NCBI RefSeq assembly: GCF_041647995.1
Contig: NZ_JARRIB010000005.1
Span: 124,001 to 188,000, forward strand
Direction of reading: 5' to 3'
Origin: Pyrococcus kukulkanii
GTDB lineage: Archaea > Methanobacteriota_B > Thermococci > Thermococcales > Thermococcaceae
DNA length: 64,000 nt
The first letter of the stretch is position 1. Each line of letters opens with the position of its first letter. The translations under genes were made by a program, and so were the position numbers. Positions 13,814-21,401 of this stretch are shown here, one piece after another. The notes below the pieces were generated by a model that saw nothing but the letters and a program-made list of their open reading frames with translations, searched no databases and was not told where the DNA came from.

Positions 13814-15057
13814 AGAGAGAGCTTTATATCTGGACGCTTATATTCCTGGGAATCTTTCACTCTTACCTTGTGGGGGATATACCGCCAGCAATTTTCGCAT
13901 TTACATTATTTTTATATATGTATTATTCAAAGCTAACATTCAATCCGAATATTGAAGTCAGGATTTGTAATAACTCAGTATCCATAGAGGAGGGTAAAGA
14001 TATCGAAATTCCTGTTTTCTTCAGGGGGAAAGGAATAGTAAATGCAGAATTTGAGGGGGAGTCTGTAGTTAGCGAAAAAATACGAGTAAGAGTAAAAGGA
14101 CAGAAGGATGTAAAAATTAAAATTAGACCAAAAAGAAAGGGAATATACGAGCTCCATCTTAAAGTAAAGGTAGAGGATTTCTTGGGTTTACAAGTTCAAG
14201 AAAAGATATTTTCAGGAGTTAGAGTTGAAGTCGTTCCTTCAGTAGACTCAATAAGAGAAGCTGCAAAAGAAGAGTATAGACTTAGATTAAAGGAAAGGTA
14301 CAAGAAAGGAGTTATAGGAACCGAGAGCCTTGAGTTTTACGGCCTCAGGGAGTATATTCCTGGGGATGATATCAAGAAGATTGACTGGAAGGCCTCAGCT
14401 AGACTAAAGAAGCTCATAATAAGGGAATTTTTGAAAGAAAAGGAGAGTGAGGTCTACATAATTTTAGACCAAAGTAGAGAAATGAGAAAAGGAAAAATTG
14501 ACTATGCATCAGCCCTAGCATTATACATAGCAACAATGTTAATTCGGAACGGATATTATGTTGGCCTTATAAAATACTGGGAAGGAGGATATAAGAGGAT
14601 CCCCCCAGGAAGGGGGGAAGGTCATCTTAACAAGATAAGAATGGAAATAAAATACAAGAGGGAAAGAGGCATTCTTAGCTTAAGGGCAGAGATAAAAAAG
14701 GTAAGCACAAAAGCTCTAAATTTCCTTAGGAAATCCTTCAGAAAAAGAAAAGGAATATGGGAGGCCCTCCTTGAAATAAAAACTCCTTCATATATAATTA
14801 TAATTTCTGACCTAACAAGTCAAACATCACGACTTTATGCCTTATTATCAATAATTAGGAAGAAGCACAGAATAATAATCTTATCCCCAAATCCTGTTTT
14901 ATTTTATCAAGGAGAGCTCAATGAGGAGACACTAAGAAAGCTTTACAGGAGAATGAAAGAGAGAGAAAACTTAATTAAAAAATTTAACGCCCTTGTCCCA
15001 ACGATAGACCTAGGGCCAAGTGACTATGGAAAAGAAGTCCTTAGGGTGATAAAATGA
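13810..15057 (+). CDS. DUF58 protein (vWA-like) of the MoxR cluster
   Basis: A 415-residue protein with two N-terminal helices (IWTLIFLGIFHSYLVG and IFAFTLFLYMYY), a beta-rich domain, and the DUF58 signature YGLREYIPGDDIKKIDWKASARLKKLIIREF, followed by a vWA-like EVYIILDQSREMRKGKIDYA. In the family this domain is the probable client or partner of MoxR. The MIDAS-like DQSRE keeps Asp and Ser positions but is not the full DxSxS. Overlaps on both sides are ATGA type, fixing the operon order Ig-like protein, DUF4350, MoxR, DUF58, membrane protein. Confidence 0.92.
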   Translation: MKRELYIWTLIFLGIFHSYLVGDIPPAIFAFTLFLYMYYSKLTFNPNIEVRICNNSVSIEEGKDIEIPVFFRGKGIVNAEFEGESVVSEKIRVRVKGQKDVKIKIRPKRKGIYELHLKVKVEDFLGLQVQEKIFSGVRVEVVPSVDSIREAAKEEYRLRLKERYKKGVIGTESLEFYGLREYIPGDDIKKIDWKASARLKKLIIREFLKEKESEVYIILDQSREMRKGKIDYASALALYIATMLIRNGYYVGLIKYWEGGYKRIPPGRGEGHLNKIRMEIKYKRERGILSLRAEIKKVSTKALNFLRKSFRKRKGIWEALLEIKTPSYIIIISDLTSQTSRLYALLSIIRKKHRIIILSPNPVLFYQGELNEETLRKLYRRMKERENLIKKFNALVPTIDLGPSDYGKEVLRVIK

Positions 15058-15551
15058 TAGGTCTCGCAGCCTTATTAGTAGCAGGTCTGATGTTAAAAAA
15101 TCCCGCTCCTTTACTTCTAATCCCTAGCTATCTCGTTAAAAATAAGGATATAAAATTACTCATATATGTAGTATACTCCATAGTTGCGATGGGAACAATA
15201 AGCACAGAGATCCTCGAAGGTATTTTTATGTTTGTTATACCTTCAATTTTTGCTTTATACGAAATACTAACAGAGTACAGACCATCTCACAAGGACATAA
15301 TTATTATAGCCCTACTAATTGCGGGAATTATTTATAGGCCACTTTATTATTCAGGGATATTAGTGGGAATGGGGGTTCATGCAAAAGGGGGAGAAAGAAA
15401 AGCCCTTGCCAAGATAGGGCTGATGTCCCTTGCTGTGGGCACGATGCTGGGAATATCTGTTATGCTAGGAGCAGACCTTAAGGATACTGCCCCGATAGTC
15501 ATTAGTTTAGGGATACTCATCGCAAGCTCAAGATTTTTAACTCTTGAGTAA
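15054..15551 (+). CDS. Polytopic membrane protein ending the MoxR operon
   Basis: A 165-residue protein made almost entirely of hydrophobic helices, about five or six (AALLVAGLMLKNPAPLLLIPSYLV, IYVVYSIVAMGTI, FMFVIPSIFALYEI, IIIIALLIAGIIY, IGLMSLAVGTMLGISVML, IVISLGILIASS). It starts in an ATGA overlap with the DUF58 gene and its end overlaps the convergent pckG by 15 bases. I cannot assign a family; in other MoxR clusters a small membrane protein of this sort is often present. Role unknown. Confidence 0.8.
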   Translation: MIGLAALLVAGLMLKNPAPLLLIPSYLVKNKDIKLLIYVVYSIVAMGTISTEILEGIFMFVIPSIFALYEILTEYRPSHKDIIIIALLIAGIIYRPLYYSGILVGMGVHAKGGERKALAKIGLMSLAVGTMLGISVMLGADLKDTAPIVISLGILIASSRFLTLE

Positions 15552-17411
15552 TATGAAAGGACTTATATAATCCCCGTATTTCTCCCTTGCTTTCAGCAAT
15601 CTTTCCTTTTCCTTTTCAAGCTCCTTAAAGAGCTCCTCCGGGATATTGTCTAAAGGTTCGTAGATCTTCCATATCCTCTCTATCTTGGCGAGCAACTCGG
15701 GAACCCTTATCTTAAACTGCTTCTCATAATCTTCTTTACTGTACTCCTTGTTTAATACCTGCTTAAAGAGAACCTTAAGGTCATCGTACTTTGGAATGTA
15801 TCCTATTGGAGTTTCAATAGCCTCTACGTCACCGTGAACTCTGAGCTCCATCCACTTGAGCCATACCGCCTTATCAAGCTTCTCGTTTAGCCATTGACCG
15901 TTCTCTCTGAGGAAGTAGTTTACTGCAAATATCTTTGGAGTCTTCTTTAGCTTCCTCCCAAACTCTAGGTAGTTCCTGATGTAATCACCTATGTGCACAC
16001 TCAAAAAGTCAAGGATTGACATTGGGTTAAAGGCTCTGACTCCTTCTTTGCCCAGGGTTGCTGCTGTGGTTTCGCTCTCAAGTGAGGCTCCCATCGTTAT
16101 TACACCGTGTTGCCAGTTAAACGCCTCCCTAACCGGAGGCCACGTATCTGGATCTCTTCCACCAAATATCATTCCGCCAACCTCAACCCCACATGGGTTT
16201 TCCAAAGCCTCTCTGTCAAGGTTTGGAAAGGCCTCAAGCCTAACCGTAAACCTAGCGTTCTTGTGACTTGGAGGTATCTCCTTGCCCTCCTTATCCTTCT
16301 TCCCACGCCACCACTTTCCGCTGTGGTTCTCTCCCTCATCAGGAATTGGAATTCCCATTCCATTCCAGTAAGGCCTGCCGTCCTTGACAAGGACATTAGA
16401 GAATATAATCTCGACTGGAGAATGAAGGACTTTCCATATAATTGGGTCATCCTTTTCGTTTACTCCCTCAATTATTCCGAAGACACCAATTTCAACGTTT
16501 ACTGCCCTAGCCCTCCCATCTAGATTCTTTATGAAAACGAGGTCATCACCAACTATGTTCTCCCATGGTATCATTGCCGTTGATGTTTTTCCACACATGC
16601 TTGGGTAAGCTCCTGTAAAGTAGGTTTTCCTTCCATTCGGTCCATTAACTCTCATCAGGAACATGTGCTCACTTAGCCAGCCTTCTCTAACGGCCCTTTG
16701 AATTGTAAGTCTGAATGCCAATTTCTTCAACCCTATAGTGTTTCCACCATACTGAGTGTTCGCTGAGTAAACGGTTTCATCTACCAAGTCAATGTATATC
16801 CTTCTTTTGTCAAGGTTCTTGCTCGTCTTCCTCTCATCGAGCTCTCCAGCAGAATGAACGAACTTGAGGAAGTTTCTTGTTGGCCCCATCCTTACAAACT
16901 CCTCATAACCCTTCCTGTACAATAGGAATTCAGAGTGTGCGACGTAAGCCGAATCGGTTAACTGAACTGCAGGAATCGTAAAGACAGAATTCTTTGGGCC
17001 GAGTACAAAAAAGCATATAAAGAGTTCTTTGCCCCTCATTATCCCTTTCATTATTTCCCTGATTTCCCTAAGGCCTTCCTCCCTGTCCATAGTGTTAAGG
17101 AACGGCAATGTTACTCCTTTGGGAACCAAGAGCTTAGTATTTGCCTTATCCCTCGCCTGGTCGTAGTAGTTGTCGTAATGGACGGTGTGCCTAGGCATTT
17201 CAAGCATCTTTTCCTCTCCATAATAGAGGGCCTTCCAACGGACGTACTCTTCATCTTCAGGTGAATCGGTGCAAACAAATATCTTGCTCGGTTGGAGCCA
17301 TTCAATCCACTCCGCCAAGAATTCGTGGAGATAAGGGTTATCTATTCTTTCAATTTTTTCGAACTGCTCTTTCTCAAGGAAGTTTTTAAGCTTCTTGAGA
17401 GCGTTCTCCAT
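15537..17411 (-). CDS. pckG: GTP-dependent phosphoenolpyruvate carboxykinase
   Basis: A 624-residue enzyme interconverting oxaloacetate plus GTP with PEP, CO2 and GDP. Family marks are GAYPSMCGKTSTAMIPW (P-loop with the reactive Cys), VGDDLVFIK with metal ligands, EAFNWQHGVI and the long N-terminal PEPCK domain. ATG at 17411 follows GGGTGAG; the GTG at 17420 belongs to that binding site. In Thermococcales the enzyme links glycolytic and organic-acid metabolism. It lies alone, convergent with the MoxR operon. Confidence 0.96.
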   Translation of the reverse strand: MENALKKLKNFLEKEQFEKIERIDNPYLHEFLAEWIEWLQPSKIFVCTDSPEDEEYVRWKALYYGEEKMLEMPRHTVHYDNYYDQARDKANTKLLVPKGVTLPFLNTMDREEGLREIREIMKGIMRGKELFICFFVLGPKNSVFTIPAVQLTDSAYVAHSEFLLYRKGYEEFVRMGPTRNFLKFVHSAGELDERKTSKNLDKRRIYIDLVDETVYSANTQYGGNTIGLKKLAFRLTIQRAVREGWLSEHMFLMRVNGPNGRKTYFTGAYPSMCGKTSTAMIPWENIVGDDLVFIKNLDGRARAVNVEIGVFGIIEGVNEKDDPIIWKVLHSPVEIIFSNVLVKDGRPYWNGMGIPIPDEGENHSGKWWRGKKDKEGKEIPPSHKNARFTVRLEAFPNLDREALENPCGVEVGGMIFGGRDPDTWPPVREAFNWQHGVITMGASLESETTAATLGKEGVRAFNPMSILDFLSVHIGDYIRNYLEFGRKLKKTPKIFAVNYFLRENGQWLNEKLDKAVWLKWMELRVHGDVEAIETPIGYIPKYDDLKVLFKQVLNKEYSKEDYEKQFKIRVPELLAKIERIWKIYEPLDNIPEELFKELEKEKERLLKAREKYGDYISPFILLKS

Positions 17412-17592
17412 TTTTCTCACCCTTGTTTAAACGTGTGCATTTTGACATTATTAAATTTATTGGCTTAAAATACATATTTTTTGAATCCATTTTGTCAGTT
17501 TATCAACTAGGCAAGTGTAAAAGAATTGATGGAACAATTCTGACCCAAAAGGTTTAAATCTGTTTATCAAAACTACCACCGGGTGTGGAGAT

Positions 17593-18117
17593 TTGGTAAC
17601 GAAAGAAGGAGTGGAGAAAGTCGTCGAAGAGATTATAGGAAAGAATGAGATAATTGAAAACTTAGAAGTTGAGAATGAAACCGTTAAAATAACTTTTAAG
17701 GAGAAGATTGATGATGCAACGCTTTTGAAAGTTTACAACAGAATAAAGGAGCTCGAGGGGGTTAAGCAAGTCGAGATTGGGTTTGTGAGAGAGAAAAAGA
17801 GTGAAGAGGATGTTAAATTAACCGAAGAGATGATTCTAGAGAAGCTTAAGGAAGTCATTGATCCCGAGATTGGGATTGATGTTGTCAATTTAGGCCTGAT
17901 ATACGAGGTAAGGGTAAATCCTAATAACACAGTATACATAAAAATGACAATGACCACCCCAGGATGCCCCCTAACCCTGTGGATCCTAAGGGCCGTTGAA
18001 GAGAAAGTCCTGGAGATCCCTGGGGTTAAAGATGTTGAGGTTGAGCTTACTTTCGATCCACCATGGACACCAGATAGGATGAGCGATGAGGCTAAGAGAA
18101 GGCTTGGCATGATTTAA
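17593..18117 (+). CDS. DUF59/MIP18-family protein (Fe-S assembly type)
   Basis: A 174-residue protein. The first 75 residues are a charged alpha-beta domain that itself looks like a degenerate copy of this fold; the rest is DUF59 with EKLKEVIDPEIGIDVVNLGLIYEV and MTMTTPGCPLT with its conserved Cys. Family members such as SufT or PaaD-like proteins help mature iron-sulfur proteins, and the C-terminal PPWTPDRMSDEAKRRLGM is typical. The start is TTG at 17593, supported by GGGTGTGGAG upstream and by the absence of a nearby ATG. It is monocistronic. Confidence 0.85.
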   Translation: MVTKEGVEKVVEEIIGKNEIIENLEVENETVKITFKEKIDDATLLKVYNRIKELEGVKQVEIGFVREKKSEEDVKLTEEMILEKLKEVIDPEIGIDVVNLGLIYEVRVNPNNTVYIKMTMTTPGCPLTLWILRAVEEKVLEIPGVKDVEVELTFDPPWTPDRMSDEAKRRLGMI

Positions 18118-18146
18118 GTTTATTCCTTTTTGAGAATCCCCCAAGT

Positions 18147-18186
18147 CCTTAGGGTAAGAATATAAGCCTTAGGGTAAGAATATAAG
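18147..18186. repeat. Perfect tandem repeat, 20 bases x 2, with A-rich shorter tail
   Basis: The 20-base unit CCTTAGGGTAAGAATATAAG occurs twice in a row at 18147-18166 and 18167-18186 and is followed to about 18208 by looser AAGAATA(T/C)AAG copies. It lies just after the DUF59 gene. The size is not that of a CRISPR repeat and there are no spacers; polymerase slippage is the simple explanation. Confidence 0.85.
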
Positions 18187-18208
18187 AATACAAGAATATA
18201 AGAATAAA

Positions 18209-18232
18209 GCGGGCTCCTCATGAGCTTCCCGC
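18209..18232 (+). other. GC-rich hairpin downstream of the DUF59 gene
   Basis: GCGGGCTC, loop CTCAT, then GAGC..CCCGC form a strong hairpin between the tandem repeats and the structured RNA candidate. It may protect or end the DUF59 transcript or be the 5' part of the RNA. No U-tract follows. Confidence 0.45.
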
Positions 18233-18274
18233 GGAGAGGCAGAAACCTTTATTAGTCTCATTGTGTGTGGTTGT

Positions 18275-18420
18275 GGATGGAGCTCGGGTTTCCGTCAACG
18301 GTAGTGCGATGAAGCCTCCGGCGACGGGGGTGGAGTTTCTGCCGTGAGGGGGCCCGGGCATCGCCGTGATGACCCGCCCTGTATCACAACGATACAGGAC
18401 GGGAGAACGGCAGGCAATGA
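18275..18420 (+). ncRNA. Candidate structured ncRNA with kink-turn-like hairpin
   Basis: In an AT-rich genome this block is strikingly GC-rich. A TATA-like CCTTTATTA at about 18247-18255 precedes it by some 25 bases. A helix GCTCGGG (18282-18288) with CCCGGGC (18353-18359) encloses the first part. The second hairpin has GCCG/CGGC (18363-66/18408-11), then TGATGA facing AGAA, which could form the GA pairs of a kink-turn, then CCCG/CGGG and CCTGTATC/GATACAGG. That suggests an L7Ae-binding RNA, possibly of H/ACA type, although I see no clean ACA tail. An alternative 9-base pairing GGCAGAAAC (18238-46) with GTTTCTGCC (18335-43) would be mutually exclusive with the first helix. No protein frame is plausible. 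Confidence 0.6.
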
Positions 18421-18425
18421 TAGTC

Positions 18426-20030
18426 TTAGTACGCCTCGGCTAAGATCGGCTTGTAGCTCCATCTGTGCTCTTCAACCTCTATCCTTATATCTAGGGGCTC
18501 GAGCTTCTTGACTTCAAATCCCCTCTTCCTGCCCCACTTCTCTATCTGCCTAATAACTACCTTAACTCCCACCATTGCCAGTGGATAAAATGGAACTAGG
18601 AATAGGTTATCCTTCATGACCTTGGGTAGGCCTTTCAGAACCTCCCTCGCCATGTGCTTCCATGCGTAATAAAGGTGAAGGAACTGGCCGTAGGTTATCA
18701 TATCATCTACTCTGTAAAATTCTTCACCCTTCAGAACGCCCATAGGAACGAAGGCTAAAGGCGTGACAGTAAAGTGGGCCCTGTTTCCGAGTTTCTCTTC
18801 CAACTCCTTCTCCATTGTAATTATCAGTTGAGCAGTCATAATCTCAGCGTCATCATTGTCCCCAGGAAGCCCCAGAATTGTAGTGTAAGCCGGGAACCAG
18901 TAGTTCTTGTTGAAAACGTAGGTTCCATTAAGCAGAACCCACGGCCACTCCTCGGGTGAGAAGGGCTTCATCTTGTTGTTCATAAGCTTTCCAATAATCT
19001 CTGGATCGGCCGTTTCCATTCCAACCTGTATACCTACCCAATGAGTGTCATTGGCCTCAACTATCCTTGAGATTTCTTCTATCATTCCTGGAACCGCTAA
19101 GGCTCCAGCTACCGTTCCGTGGGTTGGGTTGACGTGCTTGGTATATTTCCTAGCCATTTCAAACAGCTCGATTACTGCTTCGGCGTTTGGGTAGAAGTTT
19201 TTCCTATCCTCGACCTTATACAAAAATATATCCTCACTGTGTAGCCATGCATGGTCAATTCCCGCATTTATGTTCAGCTTTATCTCCTCCTCTATCTTTT
19301 CCAGCGGAATGAAACGTGCAACCCTAAGGTTTGGTTCACAGAACCTGCATCCCCTTCCGCATCCCCTCATTACCTCAACTAATCCCTTATAAGAAGGGCC
19401 AACTATAGTTGGTATCTCCTCAACCTTAGGCCATCCCCTAATGAATATCGTTTCATCAGCGGAACCCTCGATTATCGCCTGAATTATGTCACATATTACG
19501 TGCTCTGCCTCGCCAATGACCACGTGGTCTACTCTTAGTCTCTCCCTCTCATCCCTTCTAGTTTCAAGTTGCCATGATCCTGGCCCCCCAACAACCAACT
19601 TGAACTTGAGGTTCTTCTTATCCCTGAGCGAATTTATTCTGGTCACGAGCTCTTTGAACTTGACACTTGTGTAGCTCCTCCACTGTCCTCCATTTGTGAA
19701 CATCATTGTTACTGGGCCCAGGCCAAGGGGATCCATCTCATAAAGAGCTACCATCTCAGTGTTTTCGTCAATGAACTGCTCTATCTTCCTAGGGTGAGCC
19801 ACTACAACCTCATCCCTTGAAAAACACCTCAGCAGAGCGGCCTCAATTTTCCTGAGTCCGTAGGGAGCTTGGGTTAGTACTCCATTGTTATCTGGCAACT
19901 GGCTGTCCAGTAACCTGAACACCCACTTCGGTAGCTTATCATAGGGTGCACACCCTAGAAAGTCCAAGAGTGGAACGTCGTGATACGTGCTCGTTAATGT
20001 TTCATCCGTGCTGAGGACTATCTTTGCCAT
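18426..20030 (-). CDS. Radical SAM protein, B12-binding-like N-terminal domain
   Basis: A 534-residue protein. The radical SAM cluster motif is CGRGCRFC around residue 225, within VEVMRGCGRGCRFCEPNLRVAR. The part before it has a Rossmann-like segment FKLVVGGPGSWQ and DHVVIGEAEHVI, as in B12-binding radical SAM enzymes, though no DxHxxG cobalamin motif is seen. The following TIM-barrel part includes GMETADPEIIGKLMNNK. The substrate is unknown. ATG at 20030 follows GGGGTGGTTGA. It stands alone, leftward, with its 3' end next to the RNA candidate. Confidence 0.88.
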   Translation of the reverse strand: MAKIVLSTDETLTSTYHDVPLLDFLGCAPYDKLPKWVFRLLDSQLPDNNGVLTQAPYGLRKIEAALLRCFSRDEVVVAHPRKIEQFIDENTEMVALYEMDPLGLGPVTMMFTNGGQWRSYTSVKFKELVTRINSLRDKKNLKFKLVVGGPGSWQLETRRDERERLRVDHVVIGEAEHVICDIIQAIIEGSADETIFIRGWPKVEEIPTIVGPSYKGLVEVMRGCGRGCRFCEPNLRVARFIPLEKIEEEIKLNINAGIDHAWLHSEDIFLYKVEDRKNFYPNAEAVIELFEMARKYTKHVNPTHGTVAGALAVPGMIEEISRIVEANDTHWVGIQVGMETADPEIIGKLMNNKMKPFSPEEWPWVLLNGTYVFNKNYWFPAYTTILGLPGDNDDAEIMTAQLIITMEKELEEKLGNRAHFTVTPLAFVPMGVLKGEEFYRVDDMITYGQFLHLYYAWKHMAREVLKGLPKVMKDNLFLVPFYPLAMVGVKVVIRQIEKWGRKRGFEVKKLEPLDIRIEVEEHRWSYKPILAEAY

Positions 20031-20170
20031 TCAACCACCCCCACCTATGAAAGAAGAACTTCACAGTTAAGAAGATTACGCAGTTAAAATAGTAATAACG
20101 GCAAAATTTTAGTTAATTTATTGAAATAATTCAAGAAAAGACTTAAACGATCAAAAATTATTGCGCGGTG

Positions 20171-20791
20171 ATGAGGAAGAAAGAACTAGCCATTATTTTA
20201 TCAAAGCTGAAGGGCTTTCAAAATCCAAAGCCCTGGCTGGAGCAGTACAGAACTCCAGGAAATGCGGCATCAGAACTCCTCTGGCTTGCATATTCCCTGG
20301 GAGATATTGAAGGCAAGGTTGTTGCTGACTTAGGAGCCGGAACTGGAGTTTTGACTGTTGGCGCTTTATTGCTCGGTGCCAAGAAGGTTTATGCAGTTGA
20401 AGTTGATCCTGAGGCGGTTGAGGTGCTTAAGGAGAACGTTAAAGGTTTTGATAACGTTAAGGTGATCGTTGGGGACGTTAACGAGTTCAGCGAAAAGGTC
20501 GATACCGTAGTTATGAATCCCCCCTTTGGAAGCCAGCGGAAGCATGCTGACAAGCCTTTCCTATTGAAGGCATTTGAAGTATCTAACGTGGTGTACTCAA
20601 TCCACCTAGCAAAGCCCGAGGTTAGGAAGTTTATAGAGAGATTCTCCCAGGAAAATAATTTTGTAATGAGTCATAGGATAACAACTGAAATCGAGATCCC
20701 TGCACAGTTCTTCTTCCACAGAAAAAGGCTTGAAAGGATCAAGGTCGATATCTACAGGTTCATACGAGCTTCGCAGGAACGTAGTTTTTAG
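20171..20791 (+). CDS. METTL5-like RNA (adenine-N6) methyltransferase
   Basis: A 206-residue class I SAM methyltransferase: [16 protein letters not shown] is motif [15 protein letters not shown] motif II and [19 protein letters not shown] the NPPF motif IV typical of N6-adenine methylation. Overall it resembles archaeal homologues of METTL5, which methylates an adenine of small-subunit rRNA in eukaryotes. Start is GTGATG at 20168-20173; I take the ATG, and no separate binding site is clear. The end overlaps the convergent vapC by 32 bases. Confidence 0.85.
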   Translation: MRKKELAIILSKLKGFQNPKPWLEQYRTPGNAASELLWLAYSLGDIEGKVVADLGAGTGVLTVGALLLGAKKVYAVEVDPEAVEVLKENVKGFDNVKVIVGDVNEFSEKVDTVVMNPPFGSQRKHADKPFLLKAFEVSNVVYSIHLAKPEVRKFIERFSQENNFVMSHRITTEIEIPAQFFFHRKRLERIKVDIYRFIRASQERSF

Positions 20792-21149
20792 CTGCATTGT
20801 ACTGCTTCTCATCTGCCGTAACTAACCTTGCCTCCAAGGACTCAGCTAGGGCTATGTAAAAGGCATCATACACTGCTATTCCTTCCTCAAGCGCTATCTC
20901 TAGCCCCCTTTCGAAGAAATCATCAACCTTGGCGACTATGATTGAATTCCTGACCAGCTTAAGAACTTCCAGTCTCTCGGTGATGCTCTCCCTTGGGATT
21001 CTGTTTAGCCTAACGGCCTTCCATATAGCGTTTATGCACTCAACGAAAGCATAATCTAGAGTTACCGTATTTGGAGTGAGTTCTATTTGCTCCCACCCTT
21101 CCTCTTTTAAGATGAGTTTGACCAGGATAGAGGCATCAATTACTATCAC
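20760..21149 (-). CDS. vapC: PIN-domain toxin (VapC)
   Basis: A 129-residue PIN ribonuclease with the acidic catalytic set visible as D5 (VIDASILVK), E37 (FVECIN), D95 (YDAFYIALA) and D113 (TADEK). VapC proteins cut tRNA or mRNA when not bound by their antitoxin. The gene starts within the antitoxin gene (14-base overlap), as usual for the pair, and ends overlapping the METTL5-like gene. The nuclease appears intact. Confidence 0.92.
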   Translation of the reverse strand: MIVIDASILVKLILKEEGWEQIELTPNTVTLDYAFVECINAIWKAVRLNRIPRESITERLEVLKLVRNSIIVAKVDDFFERGLEIALEEGIAVYDAFYIALAESLEARLVTADEKQYNAAKNYVPAKLV

Positions 21150-21360
21150 GATCCTCCCTCACTGCCCTTGCTGAAAATCCTCTCTCGACTGATCCTGGAG
21201 TATTCTTTAGGAGTTCTAGAGCTTTCTCAAGGGTTCTCTTCCTTTCCTCGTACTCTATCCTCTCTTTTATGAACTTCCTGATCTCCTCGCTCCAGTTTAT
21301 GTCGAACTCCTTCATCTTCTCCTTCAGCTCATCCGGAATCCTTATGCTCAATACTGCCAT
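21136..21360 (-). CDS. vapB: VapB-type antitoxin
   Basis: A 74-residue protein: a ribbon-helix-helix DNA-binding N-terminus (MAVLSIRIPDELKEKMKEF) with WSEEIRKFIKERIEYEERKRTLEKALELL, and a flexible C-terminal toxin-binding tail [21 protein letters not shown] at 21360 follows GGTGAT. The pair probably autoregulates from the short region 21361-21401, where TATA-like TATATAAAC elements lie on the opposite reading. It is directly after polB. Confidence 0.9.
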   Translation of the reverse strand: MAVLSIRIPDELKEKMKEFDINWSEEIRKFIKERIEYEERKRTLEKALELLKNTPGSVERGFSARAVREDRDSN

Positions 21361-21401
21361 TTCATCACCCACTTAATACTCGCATTACGAGTATATAAAC
21401 A

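Noticed and set aside
18147-18208. Possible small CRISPR array
   Set aside because: Repeats abut without spacers and are AT-rich without palindrome.
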